A stretch of DNA of 64,000 nucleotides from Candidatus Anaeroferrophillus wilburensis (GTDB lineage Bacteria > Desulfobacterota > Anaeroferrophillalia > Anaeroferrophillales > Anaeroferrophillaceae): positions 62,001-126,000 of the forward strand of contig JAFGSY010000013.1 in the NCBI GenBank assembly GCA_016934315.1. Reading direction: 5' to 3'. Under the pieces are notes generated by a model that was given only the letters and a program-made list of their open reading frames with translations, did no database searches and was not told the DNA's origin. Both the position numbers and the translations under genes were made by a program. Shown in pieces: positions 8,337 through 16,877 of the stretch (positions are counted from its first letter, which is position 1; each line of letters opens with the position of its first letter).

Positions 8337-9194
8337 ATGGCTGAAGTTTTGAAAGGCAAACCCGTCGCCGATGCGATGAAGGAAGAACTCAAGCAGAAAG
8401 TCGCCGCCCTGAAGGGCCGCGGCATTACCCCGACCCTGGGGATTGTCCGGGTTGGAGCCCGTCCTGATGATCTTTTTTATGAGGGTGGTGCCAAAAAAAC
8501 CTGTGACGCAGTGGATATGGCCTACCAGGTTTTTGAATATCCTGAAGATATTTCCCAGGCCGATTTTGAAAAGGCGATTGCCGAGGTGGGCAACAATAAA
8601 AGCATCAACGGAATCCTGATGTTTGCCCCGCTGCCCAAGCACTTGGACGAAAAGAAGATCCGTGATCTGATCCCGGTGGCCAAGGATGTCGACTGCCTGA
8701 CCCTGGGCGCCGCCGCCAAGGTCTTTGCCGATGACCTGACCGGCTTCCCCCCCTGCACCCCGACCGCCTGCATGGATATGCTCCATTTCTACAACATCCC
8801 CATCAAGGGCAAGAAGTGCGTCGTTCTGGGCCGCTCCCTGGTGGTGGGCAAACCGGTTGCCATGCTCCTGCTCCGTGAACACGGCACCGTCACCATCTGC
8901 CACTCAAGAACCGAGAACCTGGCTGATGTCTGCAAAGAGGCAGAGATTCTTATCGCCGCAGTCGGCCGGGCCAAAATGGTCAAAGCCAATTTTGTCAAAC
9001 CCGGACAGATTGTCATCGATGTCGGCATCAATGAAGACCCCGACAACCCCGGGAAATACTGCGGCGATGTTGATTTTGCCGAGGTTGAGCCGATTGTTGA
9101 AAAAATCACGCCGGTACCGGCCGGGGTCGGCTCGGTAACCACTGCGGTTCTCTGCAAACAGACCATTATGGCCTGTGAGCTGCAGAACGCATAA
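8337..9194 (+). CDS. folD: Methylenetetrahydrofolate dehydrogenase (FolD family, divergent)
   Basis: FolD oxidises 5,10-methylene-THF with NAD(P)+ and usually also hydrolyses methenyl-THF. The Rossmann motif [15 protein letters not shown] and the [13 protein letters not shown] block identify the family, and 285 residues is the usual length. The active-site segment is unusual. In E. coli the Tyr52-V-A-S-Lys56 pair is conserved; here the ungapped equivalent is Tyr48-E-G-G-Ala52, with lysines only at 53 and 54. The family's KDVDG-x-P segment also differs (KDVDCLTLG). Loss of that lysine is known to abolish cyclohydrolase but not dehydrogenase activity, so I infer a division of labour with FchA upstream. 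Confidence 0.88.
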   Translation: MAEVLKGKPVADAMKEELKQKVAALKGRGITPTLGIVRVGARPDDLFYEGGAKKTCDAVDMAYQVFEYPEDISQADFEKAIAEVGNNKSINGILMFAPLPKHLDEKKIRDLIPVAKDVDCLTLGAAAKVFADDLTGFPPCTPTACMDMLHFYNIPIKGKKCVVLGRSLVVGKPVAMLLLREHGTVTICHSRTENLADVCKEAEILIAAVGRAKMVKANFVKPGQIVIDVGINEDPDNPGKYCGDVDFAEVEPIVEKITPVPAGVGSVTTAVLCKQTIMACELQNA

Positions 9195-9223
9195 ACTGAC
9201 GTCAGACCGTATTCCTGCAGCTG

Positions 9224-9253
9224 AAAAGCCCGGTCTTTGACCGGGCTTTTTTT
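9224..9253 (+). terminator. Intrinsic terminator after folD
   Basis: A perfect 12-bp stem (AAAAGCCCGGTC at 9224-9235, GACCGGGCTTTT at 9239-9250) with a TTT loop, continued by three more T. It lies 30 bases after the folD stop and should end the fchA-folD transcript. Confidence 0.92.
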
Positions 9254-9286
9254 ACTTTTGCCAACCGTATTTTTTGGGAGCTATCC

Positions 9287-10330
9287 ATGAGCATCAGAAA
9301 GGCGCTGGAAGAAAGGGAACGGCACTACCTCTCCCCCCATGCAGCCCTCAGCAGTGAGTCAACCGGGCGCCAGCGCCCGGAACCGCCATGCAACTACCGG
9401 ATGGCTTACCAGCACGACCGGGACCGCATCATTCACAGCAAGTCATTCCGGCGCCTGAAACATAAAACCCAGGTTTTTCTCTCGCCCAGCGGCGACCACT
9501 ACCGCACCCGCCTTACCCACACCCTGGAAGTCTCCCAGATAGCCCGTACCATCGCCAAAGCCCTGTACCTCAATGAAGATCTCACCGAAGCCATCGCCCT
9601 CGGCCACGACCTTGGCCATACACCCTTCGGCCACGCCGGCGAGGCGGTGCTTGACCAGCTCCACCCGGGGGGCTTCCGCCATTTTTTCCAGAGTCTCAGG
9701 GTGGTGGAAGTCTTGGAAAAGGAGGGCAAAGGGCTAAACCTTACCAATGAAGTCAGGGACGGCATTGTCAAACATTCCAAGGGCAAGGGAAGCATCCTTT
9801 CCGCCGATCCCAACTGCACCGCCAACACCCTGGAGGGACAGATCGTCAGACTGGCGGATATCATCGCCTATGTCAACCACGATATCGATGACGCTATCCG
9901 GGCCCAGGTGATCACCCGGGAAGAAATCCCGCGCTTCTGCCGGCAAATCCTGGGAGAAAGCCACAGCGCCAGGATCAACACCATGGTAAACGACATCATT
10001 GACACCAGCAGCCGTGAGCACGGCAGCCAGTTGCTCATCTCCTCCGCCGTCCTCGAAGCCATCGTCACCCTGAGGGATTTTCTCTACGACCGGGTGTATG
10101 ACAGCCCTGCCGTCCATGGCGATTTCATCAAGGCCAAACGGCTACTGGAAGACCTGTATCATTTCTTTATTGACAACCCGACTGTTTTTCAGGAACAATA
10201 CCACCACGCCTACCTTGAAAGCGCTTCACTGGAACAGAACGTCTGTGACTTTGTCGCCGGCATGACCGACCGCTATGCCTTTTCTCTTTACGAAGAAATT
10301 TTCCTGCCGCAGCCCTGGCTGATTAAGTGA
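9287..10330 (+). CDS. dgt: dGTP triphosphohydrolase-like HD protein
   Basis: A cytoplasmic HD-domain enzyme that splits deoxynucleoside triphosphates into the nucleoside and tripolyphosphate. Metal ligands typical of Dgt are visible: RLTHTLEVSQIA (first His) and the paired ALGHDLGHTPFGHAGE. The SFRRLKHKTQVF block and the C-terminal DIIAYVNHDIDDA segment are also family features. The 347 residues match the shorter type-2 dNTPase group rather than the about 500-residue E. coli Dgt. It follows the folD terminator and appears to be a separate unit. Confidence 0.92.
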   Translation: MSIRKALEERERHYLSPHAALSSESTGRQRPEPPCNYRMAYQHDRDRIIHSKSFRRLKHKTQVFLSPSGDHYRTRLTHTLEVSQIARTIAKALYLNEDLTEAIALGHDLGHTPFGHAGEAVLDQLHPGGFRHFFQSLRVVEVLEKEGKGLNLTNEVRDGIVKHSKGKGSILSADPNCTANTLEGQIVRLADIIAYVNHDIDDAIRAQVITREEIPRFCRQILGESHSARINTMVNDIIDTSSREHGSQLLISSAVLEAIVTLRDFLYDRVYDSPAVHGDFIKAKRLLEDLYHFFIDNPTVFQEQYHHAYLESASLEQNVCDFVAGMTDRYAFSLYEEIFLPQPWLIK

Positions 10331-10349
10331 CGAACCGTTTCTAAACCTT

Positions 10350-10386
10350 TTCCCGGGGGAACATGTTCAGCACCGTATCCCGGGAA
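10350..10386. repeat. Inverted repeat between dgt and mscS
   Basis: TTCCCGGG at 10350-10357 is matched by CCCGGGAA at 10379-10386, with an inner AACATGTT palindrome in the loop. There is no T-run. It may mark the dgt 3' end. The mscS SD (AAGGAGG) follows immediately. Confidence 0.45.
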
Positions 10387-10403
10387 TCTGAAGGAGGAAA
10401 CTC

Positions 10404-11237
10404 ATGCAAGAAGAACTGGCGACCCTGCAAAAGCTGTATAACACCCTGATCGAATTCATCGTCAACTACAGTTTCCAGGTGGTAGGTGCCATGATCATCC
10501 TGGTGGTGGGCTTTTTCGTCGCCCGCTGGCTTGGGAACTCGGCAAACAACCTCTGCACCAGGAAAAATCTTGATGTCACCCTGTCACGATTTTTCGGCAA
10601 CGTGATCAAGACGCTGGTGATGATTTTCGTCATCATCATCACCATGGGCAAATTCGGCATCTCCATCGCTCCCTTCATTGCCGCTCTCGGCGCCCTCGCT
10701 TTTGGCAGCACCTTCGCGTTCCAAGGCCCCCTGTCCAACTTCGGTGCCGGCTTGGTGATCATCCTTACCCGCCCCTTCGTGGTCGGCAATACGATTACCA
10801 TCCAGGGCGTCTTCGGCATTGTGGAGGAGATCACCCTGACCACCACCAAACTGTCCACCGAAGACGGCGAACAGATTACCATCCCCAACAAACAGATTAT
10901 CGGCGAAGTGTTGCACAACTCCTTTGCCAACCGGGTGGTGGAAGGCTCCATCGGCATCGCCTACCATGACAATCCCGAACTGGCCATCGAGGTGATCAGA
11001 AAAACCCTGGACAGCTTCCCCCAAGTGGCCGGCGATCCGACGCCCCAGGTGGGCATCGAGGCCTTTGCTGATTCGGCCATCGCCATCGGCATGCGCTACT
11101 GGGTTCCCACCCATCAATATTTCCAGACCCTCTACCAGGTAAACCAGCTTGTCTACCAGAACCTGCTGGCCGCCGGCATCACCATCCCCTTCCCGCAACA
11201 GGATGTGTATATCAAATCGATGCCGAAAAACAGCTAA
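10404..11237 (+). CDS. mscS: Small-conductance mechanosensitive channel (MscS family)
   Basis: An inner-membrane channel that opens under membrane tension to release solutes during osmotic downshock. The 277 residues match E. coli MscS (286). Three N-terminal transmembrane helices are followed by the pore-helix sequence AALGALAFGSTFAFQGPLSN, then the beta domain with FVVGNTITIQGVFGIVEEI and TTKLSTEDGEQITIPNKQI. A strong AAGGAGG SD precedes the ATG. Confidence 0.95.
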   Translation: MQEELATLQKLYNTLIEFIVNYSFQVVGAMIILVVGFFVARWLGNSANNLCTRKNLDVTLSRFFGNVIKTLVMIFVIIITMGKFGISIAPFIAALGALAFGSTFAFQGPLSNFGAGLVIILTRPFVVGNTITIQGVFGIVEEITLTTTKLSTEDGEQITIPNKQIIGEVLHNSFANRVVEGSIGIAYHDNPELAIEVIRKTLDSFPQVAGDPTPQVGIEAFADSAIAIGMRYWVPTHQYFQTLYQVNQLVYQNLLAAGITIPFPQQDVYIKSMPKNS

Positions 11238-11437
11238 CCACGTGCATAAAGCAGCGAGGATATAAACCTATGATCTGGATAAAAGGATAGCCAAGGATGA
11301 AAAATTCTTGAGGGAATGAGGTTTCTTAATCGGGATAGGCAAACCAAACCAGTAATCAAAGAATCTGCAACCGCTAATGGTAACAGCTGGGACAGAACTG
11401 CCATTATTTTTTTGATAACTTCAATAAGGCAAACACC

Positions 11438-11776
11438 ATGGATATTATTGATGCTCTGGAAGCTGAACTCACCAAGAACCCGCACAACGTCAAGGCCAGA
11501 AAGCTGTATGACACGGACCATGCCCAGGCGATCCATATCACCCTGGAGCCGGGTGAGGCCTTAAAAAGACACATCACACCGGTTGATGTTTTCTTCTATG
11601 TGCTTGAAGGGACGGGAATCATTGAAATCGGCGAGGAAAAGCGGGAGGTTGGGACGGACACCCTGATCAGCAGCCCGGCAAAGATTCCCCACTGCTGGTA
11701 TAATGAAAGTGACACGGTTTTTCGTGTCCTGGTGGTCAAGGTGCCACGGTCGACGGAATCAACCAGATTATTATAA
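11438..11776 (+). CDS. Cupin-domain protein
   Basis: A small single-domain beta-barrel protein of 112 residues. Cupin motif 1 is HITLEPGEALKRHITPVDVF, followed by a glycine-centred EGTGIIEIGEE turn; motif 2 is ISSPAKIPHCWYNES. The usual metal-binding His/Glu set is partly present (His in KRHIT, His in IPHCW). No substrate can be deduced and there is no operon partner: 200 bp upstream is non-coding and 116 bp separates it from the next gene. Confidence 0.8.
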   Translation: MDIIDALEAELTKNPHNVKARKLYDTDHAQAIHITLEPGEALKRHITPVDVFFYVLEGTGIIEIGEEKREVGTDTLISSPAKIPHCWYNESDTVFRVLVVKVPRSTESTRLL

Positions 11777-11892
11777 ACATCCTTTTTGCTCTAATTCTGC
11801 AACGAAGGTTATCAGCTAGACACGCTTCTGGCTGGGAATAATGGAAGTCGGCATAAAGTGTTTCTAGTTTTAGCAAGTGCCCAACAACGGAG

Positions 11893-12258
11893 ATGATGCA
11901 CATGATGGATGAAAAACCAGCGAAAGACCCTGTGGATTTTGGCCCAGGACTGAAAAAAATTCGCCAACGTCGATGGTTGCTTTGGTTGCTGATTCTCATT
12001 TACGTTCCAGCGATGATGGTTGCTCTTAAGTACCCCGGAGGCTATGATATGGCCATAAAAGTCTTCATTGCCTGGATCATCCTGCTTTGCATCGCGGTAT
12101 GGCTTGCCGCGGTCATTCGTTGTCCCGATTGCGGAAACTATTTCCACACCAACGGCCCAACCTTCTTTCCGGCCCGTCGCTGCCTCCACTGTGGTCTGCA
12201 TATTAACGCCGACAAAAAGGGCGATGACAGGACCAGCAGGAAACCACACCCCTCGTAA
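11893..12258 (+). CDS. Small membrane protein with C-terminal zinc ribbon
   Basis: A 121-residue protein of unknown role. A charged N-terminus of about 35 residues is followed by two hydrophobic segments (about 37-53 and 62-82). A C-terminal cytoplasmic zinc ribbon follows, with CPDCGNYF and, about 20 residues on, RCLHCG: two CxxC knuckles. Several in-frame ATG codons lie at the start (11893, 11896, 11902, 11905), with a GGAG motif close upstream, so the exact start is uncertain. It is followed by a strong bidirectional terminator. I do not recognise a named family. Confidence 0.72.
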   Translation: MMHMMDEKPAKDPVDFGPGLKKIRQRRWLLWLLILIYVPAMMVALKYPGGYDMAIKVFIAWIILLCIAVWLAAVIRCPDCGNYFHTNGPTFFPARRCLHCGLHINADKKGDDRTSRKPHPS

Positions 12259-12294
12259 CTGCATCTCATGCGTCTGTCCCAAACCCTCGGCATC

Positions 12295-12324
12295 AAAAAA
12301 CCCGGCCACACGGCCGGGTTTTTT
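12295..12324. terminator. Bidirectional intrinsic terminator
   Basis: AAAAAACCCGGCC (12295-12307) and GGCCGGGTTTTTT (12312-12324) form a 13-bp stem with loop ACAC. The A-run on the left and T-run on the right let it stop transcription from both the zinc-ribbon gene and the convergent sensory operon. Confidence 0.92.
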
Positions 12325-12437
12325 AGTAGCGAGAGAGGTTGTCTGTAACAAGACCCTGCTTTTAGCAACGTAATGTTTTTTCTCTTTTCATGAGAACACC
12401 TACAACCAGGGGACAACTCTCAGGCATAACATCTGAT

Positions 12438-15341
12438 TTATGATCCACTGCCCTTAAAATCAAAGCTGATCTTTGTCTGGATATTCGTGAGGTGAGAAAA
12501 TGCGCCTTTCAGCATTGTCTGTTCAATGTCAGTAAGGGCCTTGAGATTGATGAAGTTATTCGGAATCAGGTTGTTGTCGATCATGGTCGCCTGATGCTTC
12601 AACCTGATCTGCATCAAGTAGTTGTAAACCTGAATTGTTTCATTATACATGGCCTTTTTGAGGATGCCCATTTCATGCAGCCTTTTCAGCCTCATGATGG
12701 TGTTGGTTTCGTCAACCTGATGCTGCAATGCGTAGATCCTGGAAAAATTCAACAACAGCTTCATGGCATTTTTGATATTGAAAGACTGTGATTTCTTATC
12801 CGATGAATCGACGACAATATTCCCGAAAAAACCAATGGGTGGCTTGTAAAGCAGGGCGTTCTGGGCAAAATTGATAAAAAAAAGTCTGTTCTGCTGCAGG
12901 AGATTGTCGGTGAATTGCCGCAGCTCATCAGTTAACCGCTCACTTCCATAGATGCTTCTAAAATCGAAGAAAATATTAATTTCCAACAAATCCTGGGCTG
13001 TGGCGCCGGTTATCCAATGATGAAAATAACCTTTCCAGACTGCCAGGGGTTGACACCACTTGGGATTTCTTGCCATGATGTCACCCTTGCAGAGGGCATA
13101 GCCCACACGATCGAGATCCCCGCAGACCCTTTCACCGAGTTTCATGAAATATGCATGTGTTTCTTTCTGTTGATCTTCGCCAACGTCTTTGAATATAATA
13201 CTATTGTCCTGGTCAGTTACCAGGGTCTGCTCCGCCCTGCCTTCGCTGCCGAGGGCTACAAACGCAAATTCTGTTGGCGGTGGTCCCAGCTCATTGATCG
13301 CAAAGGTGATGATCTTTTCATTGATTAAATCAGAAACCTTGCTGATCAGCTTGGTGATATTTTCAGATTTTGCCCCACTGTCGATGAGTGTTTTAATCAG
13401 CTTTGGAAGCCTTTTGTGCGCTTCGATAATTGCTTCGATGGACTCCGCTTCGCTGATTTCTCTGATCAATAACGAAGATGAAAAGCGATGGAAGTGGAGA
13501 ATATCCTGATTGTCTATGATACCGTTGATTCTGCCCTCATCATCCCTGGTGAGCAAGTGCTGAACGCTTTCATTCTGGGCTACGAGCACCGCTTCAAAAA
13601 TCAGGGCATCATCCGGCACTGAAATGATCGGCGAACTCATTATCTCATATACGGGTTTGTCAGGCGGCATGTTTTCCGCCACAACCCTGCGGGTAATATC
13701 GTAATCGGTTACTATGCCTATGGCATCTTCTTGTTCGGTCTGAATAACAATGGCATGTTGTTTATTTTTTTTCATCATCTCGGCCGCCGTTCTGATCGAG
13801 CTGCTCATTCTGCAGGTCAGAGGGCTGCGGGTAAATTCCTTGATCGGCTGATTGATGAAGAGCAGCGACGTCTGCAGCTCAACAATAAGGTTTTCACGTT
13901 CATGTTCAAGCTTTTTCCGTTCCGTGATATCCTCCATGATGCCTTCGTAATAGTTGCCGCCCCCTTCGTCATTCAATCTCTGCCCTAGGGAAAGGGAAAC
14001 TACCATGCCGGTTCCATCATGCCTTTTCAAGAGAACGACCTTTTTTTTCACAAAACCTTCTTTTTTAAGCAGTGCAGAGATATCCTTCCATGACTGGGCA
14101 TCGATAAAAAGATCGGAGATGGCAGTGCTGAACAGCTGTTCCCGAGTGGTGAAGCCGAAAATTTCAGCTGTTGCCGGATTCGCCTCAACAAAGTTCCCTT
14201 TTCTGGAAGAGTCTATCCTGAAAACCCCTATATGGAGATTATCAGTAAGCGACTGATAACGCTGTCTGCTAAGCCCTAGCTCTTCTTCAATTTTTTTATT
14301 GCTGCTGATATCTTTCAGGGTCAGAATGCACCCATCTTTACCTTCAAAAGTAATGGTTGCCACTGAAATCAAAATTTCCAGCAGCGTACCGTTGGAAGTA
14401 CGCACCATTGCTTCAAAAGAGGGGCTTGTTTTCCTATTTGCAACGGCATCCCTGTATTGTCGGTATCCTTTCTGACCTTGGGCAAAAACAGCTTGAAGAT
14501 CTGCGTCGGAAAGTGTTTGTTCGTAGCCAAGCATTGTTGCAACAGGTTTGTTGGCATGTACCAGGCGACCCTCGATAAACATCAGCACCCCTTCGGTAGC
14601 CGCTTCAACGAGGGTCCGGTATTTTTTTTCTGATTCCTGGAGATCTTTTTCCGCCTGTTCACGTTTCCGCTCTATTTTCATGCTTTCCAGGGTAATAAAG
14701 AGCAGAATCAAAGCAATAAGGAGGGTTATTCCAGAAGATATCTTCATGAGCATGCTGCTCATACCAGCAATCTCATCTTTCACATCTTCATAATAAATTC
14801 CGGTGCCAATGATCCAACCCCAAGGCGGAAAGCTTTTTACATAGGATATTTTGGGAACGATCCTGGTTTGGTCGTCTTTCCACTGCCACATATAATTAAC
14901 AAACCCATCGCCATACTTGTTGGCAATGTCAACCATCTCGACAAACAGCTTTTTTTCATGCATATCGGTATATTCGGAGAGATTGGTACCATTCAAATCA
15001 TCGCGGTATGGATGCATGATCATGACCGGAGCAGTATCAGTTATCCAAAAATAATCCTTTCTCTCCTTCCCGTAACGCAGACAGCGTATTCCCTCAACAG
15101 CTCTTTTCTGAGCCTCTTGCTTAGTCAACAGTCCCAGTTTCTCTTTTGTATGTTGTTCATCGAGAATGCTCCAGGCAGAATTGGTCAACTCACGGATCAT
15201 CTCCCTTTTATCTTCAAGCAGCTCTCTTTGTACTGAGGGGATAATGATGATGAACATAGAGACGACAAAAAGGATAATCGCGACCAATGTCGGTACGATT
15301 ATCCTCAGGGAGAAGCTCTTCCAATGGTGATCGTGCTTCAT
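12438..15341 (-). CDS. Membrane Cache-PAS-PAS-CBS-DUF294 putative nucleotidyltransferase sensor
   Basis: A 967-residue multidomain protein. After a TM helix (about 11-33) comes a periplasmic single Cache domain (DYFWITDTAPVMIMHPYRDD, then WGWIIGTGIYYEDV) and a second TM helix (about 205-225). Two PAS domains follow (about 245-480), then a pair of CBS domains (from RMSSSIRTAAEMM to QDILHFHRF). The C-terminus is a GlnD-like DUF294 nucleotidyltransferase: ALGSEGRAEQTLVTDQDNS carries the GS...D-x-D catalytic signature, followed by a DUF294_C helical region. I chose ATG 15341 because a GAGGG SD precedes it; the frame stays open upstream. Last gene of the permease operon. CBS-DUF294 proteins are known beside acetate permeases, so it may couple acid sensing to protein nucleotidylation; its target is unknown. 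Confidence 0.85.
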   Translation of the reverse strand: MKHDHHWKSFSLRIIVPTLVAIILFVVSMFIIIIPSVQRELLEDKREMIRELTNSAWSILDEQHTKEKLGLLTKQEAQKRAVEGIRCLRYGKERKDYFWITDTAPVMIMHPYRDDLNGTNLSEYTDMHEKKLFVEMVDIANKYGDGFVNYMWQWKDDQTRIVPKISYVKSFPPWGWIIGTGIYYEDVKDEIAGMSSMLMKISSGITLLIALILLFITLESMKIERKREQAEKDLQESEKKYRTLVEAATEGVLMFIEGRLVHANKPVATMLGYEQTLSDADLQAVFAQGQKGYRQYRDAVANRKTSPSFEAMVRTSNGTLLEILISVATITFEGKDGCILTLKDISSNKKIEEELGLSRQRYQSLTDNLHIGVFRIDSSRKGNFVEANPATAEIFGFTTREQLFSTAISDLFIDAQSWKDISALLKKEGFVKKKVVLLKRHDGTGMVVSLSLGQRLNDEGGGNYYEGIMEDITERKKLEHERENLIVELQTSLLFINQPIKEFTRSPLTCRMSSSIRTAAEMMKKNKQHAIVIQTEQEDAIGIVTDYDITRRVVAENMPPDKPVYEIMSSPIISVPDDALIFEAVLVAQNESVQHLLTRDDEGRINGIIDNQDILHFHRFSSSLLIREISEAESIEAIIEAHKRLPKLIKTLIDSGAKSENITKLISKVSDLINEKIITFAINELGPPPTEFAFVALGSEGRAEQTLVTDQDNSIIFKDVGEDQQKETHAYFMKLGERVCGDLDRVGYALCKGDIMARNPKWCQPLAVWKGYFHHWITGATAQDLLEINIFFDFRSIYGSERLTDELRQFTDNLLQQNRLFFINFAQNALLYKPPIGFFGNIVVDSSDKKSQSFNIKNAMKLLLNFSRIYALQHQVDETNTIMRLKRLHEMGILKKAMYNETIQVYNYLMQIRLKHQATMIDNNLIPNNFINLKALTDIEQTMLKGAFSHLTNIQTKISFDFKGSGS

Positions 15342-15469
15342 GTTTCCCTCGTCCCTTTTTTTCAACCCCTGTTCAGCGTATAAAGAATGGCAGCCGGCTC
15401 TTGCGGGAAACATACGGGATTTCTATGGCCGGTGACCGTTGAAATGCGTCGGACACTTGTGAAGGACCC

Positions 15470-15952
15470 TTAATACATCATGCCTCCGACATAAACCCCG
15501 GCACCAACAAACAAATCAGTTCCAGGCACACGATAGATATAGGTTATTTTTTTCCATGGCGTTGCATTGCCGGGTTTTGGCCACATATATTCAACCCATC
15601 CATGTCCTACATTCCTTGCCATATTGACAAAATGAACAAAAAGAGCTTTGTCCTTGGGGTCGGTGATGAGCAGGACATGATCTCGGCGGGTCAATTCAGG
15701 TTTGATCGGGTGAGCCAACATCTTGCCATTAATATCCATAAGGAAGACATATGAATCTTTCCAGACAAAAGGACCTTGCGGGTCACCGATAATTTTTGTT
15801 GCTTCTTCCAGACCTTTCGAATTGATTAATGCGGCAGCTTCATGACACTTGACGACACACTCCTCTTTCGTGGCGACATTGTCCGCCCAGACAGTTGCCG
15901 AAAGGAAAAGAACCATCCATAGGGCCGCAAACACACATACTTTTTTTATCAT
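15470..15952 (-). CDS. Secreted single-Cache domain protein
   Basis: A 160-residue exported protein. The signal peptide covers about residues 1-20 (cleavage after VWA). The mature part is one Cache_2-type ligand-binding domain with AALINSKGLEEATKIIGD, SYVFLMDINGKMLAHPI and the C-terminal WVEYMWPKPG, then VPGTDLFVGAGVYV. The ATG at 15952 has an AAAGGAG SD nine bases upstream. It lies between the acetate-type permease (32 bp) and the Cache-PAS-nucleotidyltransferase protein. It may bind a small organic acid in the periplasm and present it to one of the membrane sensors. Its C-terminus closely resembles that of the chemoreceptor at 20726-22093. Confidence 0.85.
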   Translation of the reverse strand: MIKKVCVFAALWMVLFLSATVWADNVATKEECVVKCHEAAALINSKGLEEATKIIGDPQGPFVWKDSYVFLMDINGKMLAHPIKPELTRRDHVLLITDPKDKALFVHFVNMARNVGHGWVEYMWPKPGNATPWKKITYIYRVPGTDLFVGAGVYVGGMMY

Positions 15953-15983
15953 TTTCTGTTTCTCCTTTGAGGAAGGTGGCATG

Positions 15984-16553
15984 TTATTTAATCCAGGGCC
16001 TGCCGACAGGAAGGACATCTCTTTCAAAAACCTGGGCAAAAATAGCGTGGGCCATCATGTACCATGCCGAAAGTGCGCAGAGCATCAGTTCAAAACCGGC
16101 AATTTTGACAAGTTCAGGATAGCCAAAATGGGCTATGTCCAAAAGAATGAACCCAATGAGCAGCAGTGAAAAGGTCACTGCCATGGCTCCGTGGATTTTC
16201 ATTGCCGGGATCCACAAGATAAAGGTGTACAGAGTCCAGCCAACCAAAAACCAGCCGACGTCTGTAGTTGATGAATGATAGATGTTGAAGTGGTTCAGGA
16301 TAAAAATTAATCCCAAAGCAATCCAGAACGACCCGTAAGAGACAAAAGCGCTGTAGCCAAAATTATTGCCGCACTTGAACTCCTGAAAACCGGCAATCAT
16401 CTGGGCCAGCCCGCCAAACACCAGTCCCAAGGCAACGATGGGACCTACCCCGCACCAACCAACATTGTGAAACTGCAACAACATGGTGGTAAGCCCAAAA
16501 CCGGCCAGTCCTACGACCCCTGGATTTCCCGTTGTTGTTTCCGTATTTGCCAT
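15984..16553 (-). CDS. Acetate/succinate transporter, GPR1/FUN34/YaaH (AceTr) family
   Basis: An inner-membrane channel or transporter for acetate and related monocarboxylates. Near residue 10 it has NPGVVGLAGFGLTTMLLQFHN, the NP(A/G)P/V-GL-(A/G)FG signature of SatP/YaaH proteins. Six hydrophobic segments are present, and FVSYGSFWIALG fits the family's second repeat. The start is ATG 16553, which has GGGAGG seven bases upstream; a TTG one codon earlier is also possible. It is the first gene of a three-gene operon preceded by a sigma-54 promoter and palindromic activator sites. The substrate is inferred from the family only. Confidence 0.9.
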   Translation of the reverse strand: MANTETTTGNPGVVGLAGFGLTTMLLQFHNVGWCGVGPIVALGLVFGGLAQMIAGFQEFKCGNNFGYSAFVSYGSFWIALGLIFILNHFNIYHSSTTDVGWFLVGWTLYTFILWIPAMKIHGAMAVTFSLLLIGFILLDIAHFGYPELVKIAGFELMLCALSAWYMMAHAIFAQVFERDVLPVGRPWIK

Positions 16554-16619
16554 CAATGCCTCCCTGCTTAAAAATAATATAAACTATTGTGGTAACTGTT
16601 CCAACTAAGGTTGACATAT

Positions 16620-16635
16620 AGCAATTGTTGTGCCG
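16620..16635 (-). promoter_or_regulatory. Sigma-54 promoter of the acetate-permease operon
   Basis: On the minus strand the sequence reads CGGCACAACAATTGCT. This matches the sigma-54 consensus TGGCAC-N5-TTGCW at all but the first base, with exact GG(-24)/GC(-12) spacing. Transcription would start near 16609, giving a leader of about 55 nt before ATG 16553. An NtrC-type, sigma-54-interacting regulator is encoded next door (16878-18260). Confidence 0.8.
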
Positions 16636-16708
16636 ATCACCATCGGCTGAAATTTCCCCTTTAATAACAATCAGTTATAATTAATAGCTGCGACAAGGCA
16701 CCTTATTA

Positions 16709-16856
16709 TTCGCAGAAATGCGAAAGATCGGGCAACCGCAGATGGATGGGGATGAGAAGAAAGACTATGGATGAAATTGATGGCTGTGTTTATACAGGGG
16801 AAAAGCTTATTTTTGCAGGGATGCAAAAAACAGGGAAGGTAGTTGCATCTCTGCAA
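16709..16856. promoter_or_regulatory. Three palindromic activator-binding sites (putative UAS/enhancer)
   Basis: Three inverted repeats of the form TTYGCA-N4-TGCRAA lie upstream of the sigma-54 promoter. They are TTCGCA-GAAA-TGCGAA at 16709-16724, TTTTGCA-GGGA-TGCAAAA at 16811-16828, and TTGCA-TCTC-TGCAA at 16843-16856. The last two are centred 30 bp apart (three helical turns) and the first is about 103 bp away. The positions, about 75-220 bp upstream of the -24 box, are typical for enhancer sites of NtrC-family activators. The likely binder is the response regulator encoded at 16878-18260. Confidence 0.75.
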
Positions 16857-16877
16857 AAACCATGGTGGAGACTTTTG

